From: Symbiodinium natans
Lineage: Eukaryota > Sar > Dinophyceae > Suessiales > Symbiodiniaceae
Reading direction: 5' to 3'
NCBI GenBank assembly: GCA_905221605.1
Contig: CAJNDS010000879.1
Location: 588,559 to 652,558 of the forward strand
Length of the DNA: 64,000 nt
Both the position numbers and the translations under genes were made by a program. The notes below the pieces were generated by a model that was given only the letters and a program-made list of their open reading frames with translations, was not told where the DNA came from and made no database searches. Shown here piece by piece: positions 57,446-64,000 of this stretch; the stretch's first letter is position 1; every line of letters begins with the position of its first letter.

Positions 57446-58437
57446 TCTTTAGCTTATTTCAAGCTTAGCAGCGTTTTCATGAGATCGCTTCGCCAAACAA
57501 CACCGTGCTCATCCGTTCTTCCTGTGGCCCTCTTGTGGAGTGTTGTATGCCTATTCTGCCCATGCAGGGAACCACAGCATAACACAGTCTGCTGTTGTGC
57601 CGAAGCTTAACTAGGCCTCACATTGTTCTTGTCGTGATTTCCCAACACGCAAACAGTTTAGAGTTTAATTTTCTGACTCCTTCAGCAGGTTGTTCGGCAG
57701 GTTGGCTGCTTAGGAAACTGCCGGCAGCGGCACGTCTTGAGTTTTCAGACTCGCTCGCGATGAGTATAGCCCACTCGCTCAGCGCTCAATCAAGTATTTC
57801 TGTTGCTGCCAGACCGCGCTTCCGTTTTCGAATCCTCGACAACATCGTTACTTTGCAGTGTTTTTTTCCCTACCCTCGGTGTGGGGTTGTTCGATTTCAA
57901 CCTCAACTCTTCTCCTCGCCCGGTCTGCTCCTCGCTCCTGGAGTGCCCTTGGAGTGCCCCCCAACCCCAGAGCATCCCTGGAGTGGCCCCAGAGCATCCC
58001 TGGAGTGTCCGAAGAGTATCTCTACCCAGAGAGGGTAGAATATTTCTGGGTGTGGTATTTCGAAGACTTTGCCTTTTCTCAGGGATTTGTTCGTTATTTA
58101 CCAGGTTTCATGGCTTTGTCAAAACCCTGCGTTTCAATTGACATGTTTTTGTGTTTGCGGCAAGTATTCTGGGTCCAATCATAGATACCCGAACGTGGAC
58201 AGAACGTGGGGTTTGTTGGGGGTGGACGAGCGGGGGATAGCGTCCACATTGTCCCAGCATCCGTGCCCAAACAAGAGCCTGCGTTTTACGATGTCTTTGT
58301 GTCTGCGGGTCGCGAGATCAGGGTTTTGTAGCGATTCATCTAATTATTCGTGTTCGTGGCCTATCGTATTCGATCGAATTGTTTGAGAGGTGGTTGCCGT
58401 CTCATCCTTGTTTTTTTGCTTGTGTTGCAAAAACGAG
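57446..58437. other. Probable 5' part of the formin gene
   Basis: No start codon or earlier exon of the formin could be fixed. Frames near 57,720-58,140 (for example YPERVEYFWVWYFEDF) have some protein character but lie in different frames and include repeated GGAGTGCCCC words. The N-terminal part of FH2, with its Trp-containing lasso, should lie here or further upstream. Confidence 0.35.
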
Positions 58438-60220
58438 GTGCAGCCTCAATACAGACAGCCCGAACATGAGACAGTCTTCGGAGACCCGGATGCTGCTATG
58501 GACTTGGACACGGATGTGCTCGCATCACTGCTCAGCGGTGGCTATGCGTTGAACAGTTGTTCTTTTTCTATCTCTGAAAATGGCTAGGAAAATAGGTATC
58601 ACTGGCTTCTGAATTTCAGCTTCAACCATGGGACGTTGAGGCACAGCTACGAAAATGGCACCGAAAAGCCGTGCCGCGCAACAGCGGAAGGCGGAAGGGA
58701 TCAAGGTGAGGAGCATGTGCTTGTGATCTTTTTCTATTGATTCTGCATTCTGGTTGCGCTGCCCCATGCAGAGTAGCCGATCTTGTTGTCTTGGCAAGGT
58801 TCTTGATGCCTCCAGGGCACAAAATATTGCCATCGTATTGAGCAAGCTGCCAATGTCATCCGAAGACGTCTGCGAAGCTTTGGCAAACCTTGAGTTTTCC
58901 CGGCTTGCACTGTCGGATGACATCGTGGAGCTGCTTACAAGTGTGCTTCCAACACCGGAAGAAACACAGAAACTCAAGATTCACAAGGACTCGCCTGAAA
59001 ACTTGCGGGATATTGAGCAGAAGGTGCTGCCTTTCTGCTTTCTGCCTCGTGCCACGGCTCGACTACGACTGTTTCGATTTGCTGCTTCGCACACGGAGAG
59101 CGCGTCAATGTATTTGCAACGGTGTCAAACCCTCCATCTTGCTGCGACGGAAGCAAGAAACAGCCAAGAACTTCGCAGGGTTTTGGCGATCATACTTCGC
59201 ATTGGCAACTACATAAACCACGGAATGAAGGATGTCAGCGGCGCGGCCGGCGGCGCATGTGCTTTCTCCATTGAGACACTAGCGGCAATAACAAGCTTCA
59301 GACTTGGCAACATGTCTACGCTCCAGTTTCTTTGTGTGACTCTTCGCCGCACGAACCCAAACTTTGTCGATGCGCTGTCAGAGAGTCTGAAGCATGTTGC
59401 CGCGGCGGCCAGGGAGAAAAGTGTGCATCTAAAGTCATGTATCCACGCCTTCCTGAGCGAGGTGGAGTTCGCAGAAAGAGAGGTATCTCACATGCCAGAG
59501 GATCAACCTTCTTCAGGGGCCACAGACGCTCTACTGAAAGATCTTTCCTCAGAAGTTGCTGAGCTCAAGGACTCCTTGGGGAAGGCATTCAGCAAGTGCG
59601 AGGAGGTACAAGAATATTTTTGCACGTCGGAGGACAGACCCAAAGACTCCGCACCGCCGCCGTACGAAAATTTCTTCCTGCACCTGTCCGACTTCCTTGA
59701 CTCTTTGCGCAAAGCTTGGAAGGAGACAGCACCTGCAGCACCTGGGCCAAGTCAGCAGGCAAAGCTTCAGGCGAAGCCCAAGGTGCGCAAGCGGCGAGAT
59801 CCTTCAGAAAGCACAAAGAACGCGGCCAAAGCAGGCCCGCCCATCTGCCGCAGAGCCTTTCCTGACTCGGCACCAGCACAGAAGCCAGAAAGCCCAAGAA
59901 GAACTGGCCAACAAGTCGACGCTGTGCAAGAAGTGGCTCCTTCCTCGCTTGCGAAGCAAGACCCTTTCTGGGAGATGGAGGTTGATGTGGAGGCGCTTCT
60001 TAGTGATATTTTCGCTACTCAGGATGAGAGACTTGGTTTGGACTTGGAAACATCAACGGGACCTCGGGACTCGGATTGCTGTTCCTCAGCTTCTTTGGAC
60101 TGGACCAAGAATGTCAAAACGATGTCCAGCGAAGCTTCTGTGCTTCTCGAGAACACAAAGGCAAAGGACAATGAAGTGCACATAGACGTGGATGACTTGA
60201 TTGACAGCATCTTTGATTGA
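58438..60220 (+). CDS. Formin (FH2-domain) actin nucleator, 5' end incomplete
   Basis: Exons 58,438-58,537, 58,641-58,705 and 58,799-60,220 join in frame (528 residues seen). The FH2 core is clear: DLDTDVLASLLSG, VLDASRAQNIAIVLSKLPMS (the family's LD-x-k-R-x-Q-N-i-x-I block), ENLRDIEQKVLPF, ILRIGNYINHGMKD (the GNyiN motif) and FSIETLAAITSFRL. After about residue 320 comes a basic Pro/Ala/Lys-rich linker (KPKVRKRRDPSE) and an acidic tail ending DDLIDSIFD. FH2 dimers nucleate and track growing actin filaments. In other formins a basic-acidic C-terminus can act as an autoinhibitory or actin-binding tail; whether this one does is not visible. Both introns are GT-AG (103 and 93 bp). The stop is at 60,218-60,220. 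No FH1 proline tracts are seen in the part recovered. Confidence 0.9.
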
Positions 60221-60229
60221 TCCTGGTCC

Positions 60230-61367
60230 ACGCTGCCTGGCCTGAGGGGGCCGAGGGTAATTCGACAATTTTCCTGTATCAGCACCATTCAGATTCAAGT
60301 CCGCCACCCACTGATGGACAGATGTTTGAGAAGTGTTCCTATCAGACTGGGTCTGTTCACCCTTGGTAGCTGTCATCTTGGACTTGATCAAAGGAGCTGA
60401 GGATGCACGCAGCTGCGAAGGACCAAGTCGCAATCGCTTGATTGCACAAGGCCACCGCTCAGGCGACGCCAATCTCCTGAGGCATAATTCGGGTCTAGTG
60501 AGCCTACTTGCGCGCGGATCCCGGCAAGGAAAAGAATGCGGCTGTGTCATCACAAGTTGCTCTAACACTTGGTCAAACCTGGGCTTGTAGGAAGACCTCC
60601 ATACTGTAGCTGAAGACATTCTCTTTGATTTTGGATAGGTCTTGGATGCTTGAATTCATACAGAGTTGTTATGAAGTTCCTAGTGGCCTCCACCTGATCT
60701 CGCTCTTCTCCTGTTTGTCATGTCGACATGGTGCATTGCATCTTGCGTAGTGGTGTCGCATGGTGTAGCCTTAGCGGCTTGGCGATGGCATGCCCACCAA
60801 AACAGATGCACCGTTGACGTAGCTGGCATGTGCGTACACATGTATGTATATGTGCATGCATTAGCAGTTCTTTTTCTCTCTCTCTCTCTCTCTTTCTATA
60901 GATATACATACATACATACATGCATGAATGTGTATGGTCATATACCTTTGACTCCTGTAGTTGGCTTCTCCATCATGGCGGGCGCGGGCCCGCTGTTTAT
61001 TGACACCAAAGATGGCGCCGACATCAAAGGGACACTTGGAGGCATTCAAAGCTTTGGAGTGGTTGTCCAGAATACGCACGGGCCTGCCGGTTTGAAACCG
61101 GATGGCACGGACGTCCTTCATGTCAATGCCGAAGTTCTTTCAGTCTCTTCGCGAAGCCGAATGATCATGTTGGTGTTTCATCCATTTGCTAAGGGCATAT
61201 CTGAGCATCCTGTGGCGTCCATGTAATATGTCAGGTATTTCAGCAGGCAACTGCTTGGAAGAGCCTTGATGCCCCTTTGCTGCCATGGGCCATGGCGCCA
61301 GCAGAAAGCCTGCAGCTGCCCGGGCCGGAACCGGCACCGTGGTGATCAATACAGGGCTGATGTCCAC
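60230..61367 (-). other. Possible minus-strand exons
   Basis: Minus-strand runs at 60,240-60,619 (start MSSATVWRSSYKPRF, later VHQWVADLNLNGADTG), about 60,985-61,135 (DMKDVRAIRFQTGRPVRI, then NASKCPFDVGAIFG) and 61,140-61,367 look protein-like. Plus-strand frames over the same bases are also open (60,960-61,226). If the minus reading is right, this gene converges on the formin and is the best minus-strand candidate in the window. No domain is recognised. Confidence 0.3.
60871..60930. repeat. TC and TACA microsatellites
   Basis: A (TC)n run at 60,875-60,893 is followed by TATAGATA and (CATA)n to about 60,922. The Arg-Glu repeat in minus-strand frames comes from this tract. Confidence 0.95.
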
Positions 61368-62025
61368 ATGGGTAACAAGCCTCGCCGTGCACCCTGTTTT
61401 GCTATTTGGGCGTTTGGATGCCTATTCCTAGGTCTGTGTGACTGGTTTCTCTTGTCCTTCTGGTCCGCCCATCCCAAGCATTGCGCCCCTCCCCCCCCCG
61501 TCCCCTCATTTACCCTACACTCTCTTTCCTGTATTTGTCTCTTCGGTTCAGAGTTGTCGATGGGGATGGTTTCTTTTGCAACGAGTCCACTGCGAAAGTG
61601 CTTCACTTCTCCATCATGAGCTCGATGATTCTCTTGGAGCGGATCACGGAGCCCCGGGCAGTGCAGCTGACTAGCCGATAAACTGTACCGGGCCACAACC
61701 CTCCAGGTGTGCTAGAACTCGCACCACAGCTGTCCAAGTGTCGAGGAGTCTTAGAGGGTGCTTGTTCACTCATTCCGCACATAGACACTTGCACGCACGT
61801 CGGAGCACTTTCGGACATTGTAGTTTCCAGTTCCACATGTTAATTACTTTCGCCTGTCACACTGCCTATACAGCCGCAGCTCTATTCCATTTCCTTCCCT
61901 CCTCCCATAACCGCTTGACTTTCTCTTGTGCCTGCATGTGCCTGCTTTCGCATTCTCAACATATCGTCGTTCCTTGCGCATGTGTTTACTTCAGCCTCTT
62001 GCTTGCTGCTTTCTGCCACTTGCAG
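61368..62025. other. 5' region of WDR83 gene
   Basis: The exon with the WDR83 start codon should lie here but I could not place it. A plus frame near 61,553-61,680 (GDGFFCNESTAKVLHFSIM) is open without motif. The stretch 61,850-62,025 is T/C-rich, which fits a polypyrimidine-rich intron end. Confidence 0.4.
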
Positions 62026-63714
62026 GTTCAGACCCTGAGCGGGCATGAATCTGGTGTCCTGGCCTTGTCGCTTGGAAAGCTAGGGGATGTTTTCCACAAA
62101 ATCAGGGCTTCTTCGTGAAGGTCCATTAAATCCTGATCTTTGCCGCTTGAACTCATTGCGTGTGAGGTCTTGGACACAAAATGGGCAGTACATCATGACT
62201 GCATCGCAGGATCAGCCACAAAGTCTGCATTTGCACACTTGTATTGCGGTGCACAAATGATCCATTGGATGCGGTCGCGATCCGTGCTTGGGAAGGACAA
62301 GTCAGTAAGACTTTGGAACCCACACAGCGGCAAGCACATCAAGAAGTTTGCTGGTTGTCACAATCAGGAAGTAAATGATGTTCGGAGACTTGCCGTACAT
62401 TATTGAGCCCCAACTTTGCGGTGCATTTCCTATTCTGAGCAATCCAGTGTAGCATGTGGAACCATGTTGCTGGTCGAAGGATAGCCGCTGACAACAGCAA
62501 GTTTGTTTCCTGCGGATCCGACAAGCTGATCTTCCTGTGGGATGTCACCTCTGGACAAGCGATCCGAAAGCTGGTGGGCCACGATCGGAAAGTCAACGCG
62601 CTTGCGTTCGGACCAAAAGAGGACGTGCTGTTAAGTGCATCCCACGACAAGACAGTGAAGATTTGGGATATGCGAACGCGATCGCGAGCTCCCATCCAGA
62701 CGTTGAGTGATGCTGCTGATTCCATTCTGTGTCTTCTAGTTCACAAGGATGCCTCTCGGCAGCGCCAGGCGTCTCTTTGAAAGCTAGTCCGTTTTTGCGG
62801 GAACATGCTCATGTCCGCCATGTCACCATGTCTCGCAAGGAAATCATTACTGGAAGTGTTGACGGAGGGCTGCGTCATTATGACGTGCGGAAGGGACAAA
62901 TGGTAACGGACAGAATTGCAACATGTTCATTGTACTGCAGCGATCGGGTGGACCCTTAACGACCTTAATGGGCTTTTGTATCTGTGTCGGTAGGACCAGC
63001 TGTTGCAGCCGATTGGCAGCATTTCAGTCTCGGATGATGGCCAGTGCCTTTTGGTCTCCACACTGGACCGGGGGCACAGTCCGTTTTTCCATGGGAATTC
63101 CATCAGGCCAGCTTTAACAAAGCGATTCTGCTGCTGCACAGTCCCTTGACAGGACAGCACTATCCGTCTTCTGGAGCATGAGGCTCGGTTGGGTAGCGAA
63201 TTTGTGGCCACGTGCCCCACGCTCCTTCGATGCCTTGCACGTGCAGCTGCCCTTGCATGTCCAGTTCTAGTTGGTCGTGAATGGGTGGTTGCATTGTCGA
63301 CTAGGACGGGTCCGAGCTCGCAATCTACAGTGGGCATGTCAACCGGAGCCTTGTTTGGACTACGTCATGTGCCATGTCTGTGGAAGTATTGTCGAACACT
63401 GAACCACGGAGAAACCGAGGCGTGTGAAGCTGCGCAGTTGTCTGGACCCTTCGGACTCCTTCGTTATCAGTGGCTCGGAGGACGCGTTGTGGGCAGACAT
63501 GACTTGCAGGAACTGTGTATGCAATTGCATGTGCAACATAGTGCAACATGCATCGGTGCATCTTGAGGATGGTATGCTCCACTTCTGGGAGTTGGTGGAA
63601 GCCACGCCATTACGCCGGAGCAAGTCGCACGAGGCTGCTCCACATTGTTCCGCTTTGCTCAATGAGTCCATGTCACCACACCTGTGGGTCTGCGAGCCAT
63701 GTGATGCCCGCTGA
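62026..63714 (+). CDS. WDR83: WDR83 (MORG1) orthologue, WD40 repeat protein
   Basis: WD40 propeller scaffold. In animals WDR83 associates with MAPK modules and with spliceosomes. Ten exons are placed: 62,026-62,069 (VQTLSGHESGVLALS), 62,167-62,209 (NGQYIMTASQ), 62,296-62,384 (DKSVRLWNPHSGKHIKKF), 62,480-62,728 (VSCGSDKLIFLWDVTSGQ; LLSASHDKTVKIWDMR), about 62,788-62,902 (EIITGSVDGGLRHYDVRKGQ), 62,994-63,065 (SVSDDGQCLLVSTL), 63,153-63,182 (DSTIRLLEHE), 63,317-63,345 (YSGHVNR), 63,420-63,480 (CLDPSDSFVISGSE) and 63,568 onward (DGMLHFWELVEATPL). Order and spacing follow the animal protein closely, including the diagnostic GSVDG-x3-x-YD segment. Five of nine introns begin with GA, two with GC and two with GT; they are 59-134 bp. 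The first exon and the last WD blade are not located, and the stop at 63,712-63,714 may be intronic. No frameshift is needed once GA donors are allowed. Confidence 0.9.
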
Positions 63715-64000
63715 TTTTAAGTTATGTCACCTTTGGTCTTGTGCAAGGCTGCGATATTGTGCCTTGCTTTCCATGGAGAAGCCTTGGCCGCTTGCACAGC
63801 ATGAGCATGTGCGCAGTGCTCCTTTATTGCTGTTTGGTTCAGGCATGTCGAATTATTAGTGTTCCCCTGTACCTGGAGGTTGGAAAGTGATTCAGTCCTA
63901 AATGGCTTTGCTGCGTGCGGGTTACAGAGTTATTGTAAACAGGTGGCTAACAAGGCTCGGAGCATTTGCGCAGAACGAAAGAGAAAAGCGGTTGAGCCAG
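63715..64000. other. No gene recognised
   Basis: Either 3' UTR of WDR83 or an intron before its last blade, which is missing from the visible exons. Nothing further is supported. Confidence 0.4.

Noticed and set aside
63060-63110. Apparent frameshift in WDR83 (LDRGHSP versus GGTVRFSMG)
   Set aside because: A GA-AG intron at 63,066-63,152 joins VSTL to DSTIRLLEHE and fits the animal protein, so no lesion is needed.
1-64000. tRNA, rRNA, CRISPR array, bacterial operon, retroelement polymerase
   Set aside because: I looked for cloverleaf-like arms, spaced direct repeats with unique spacers, Shine-Dalgarno-led gene runs, and YxDD or integrase motifs, and saw none I could defend. A tRNAscan or profile search would be more sensitive.

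Overview
The window reads as nuclear DNA of a dinoflagellate, most likely a symbiodiniacean or close suessialean. The coding sequence is cut into many small exons. Introns that can be placed by reading frame and protein homology start with GT, GC or GA and end in AG, usually followed by G. Of about 41 introns placed by eye, 20 start with GT, 6 with GC and 15 with GA. Interstitial TTTAGGG-like tracts, short-period repeats and eukaryote-only protein families fit the same picture. There is no sign of bacterial operons. Exon coordinates marked 'about' are not fixed; the others keep the frame across the junction.

Layout, all confident genes on the + strand. 0.7-1.9 kb: unrecognised small gene. 2.6-2.75 kb: orphan exon. 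4.6-8.7 kb: MFS (SV2/sugar-transporter type) transporter with a repeat-filled intron and one apparent 1-base frameshift. 9.6-10.1 kb: unrecognised gene, followed by a 4-copy minisatellite. 11.7-16.1 kb: FHA-domain protein with a Gln/Pro/Ala-rich body. 17.3-18.7 kb: loose exons. 19.4-22.2 kb (perhaps to 22.8): pseudokinase fused to a cyclic-nucleotide-binding domain. 23.4-25.8 kb: unrecognised protein, one of whose introns is almost pure TG/TGTGTGTC repeat. 27.6-28.6 kb: PDZ-like protein. 29.0-31.8 kb: SLC13/DASS anion transporter with two RCK_C domains. 33.0-33.85 kb: a second cluster of the repeat family found in the MFS intron. 35.1-35.9 kb: loose exons. 36.3-38.8 kb: large 53-bp satellite. 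39-40 kb: loose exons. 40.4-42.8 kb: LRR-RING-TRAF zinc finger-SH3 protein. 45.7-48.9 kb: leucine-rich-repeat gene. 49.1-50.9 kb: KH-zinc finger-KH RNA-binding protein. 51.3-51.8 kb: second LRR gene. 52.6-53.2 kb: GT-rich degenerate repeat. 53.2-58.4 kb: nothing firm. 58.4-60.2 kb: formin FH2 protein. 62.0-63.7 kb: WDR83 orthologue with very small exons.

The genes do not form a recognisable pathway. They are unrelated housekeeping, signalling, transport and RNA-binding genes in one same-strand block, as is usual in dinoflagellate chromosomes. The most interesting content is (a) the density of GA-AG and GC-AG introns with matching sequence at both ends, (b) the LRR-RING-TRAF-SH3 protein with a tyrosine/phenylalanine repeat tail, (c) the pseudokinase-CNBD fusion, and (d) the satellite with inverted end copies.
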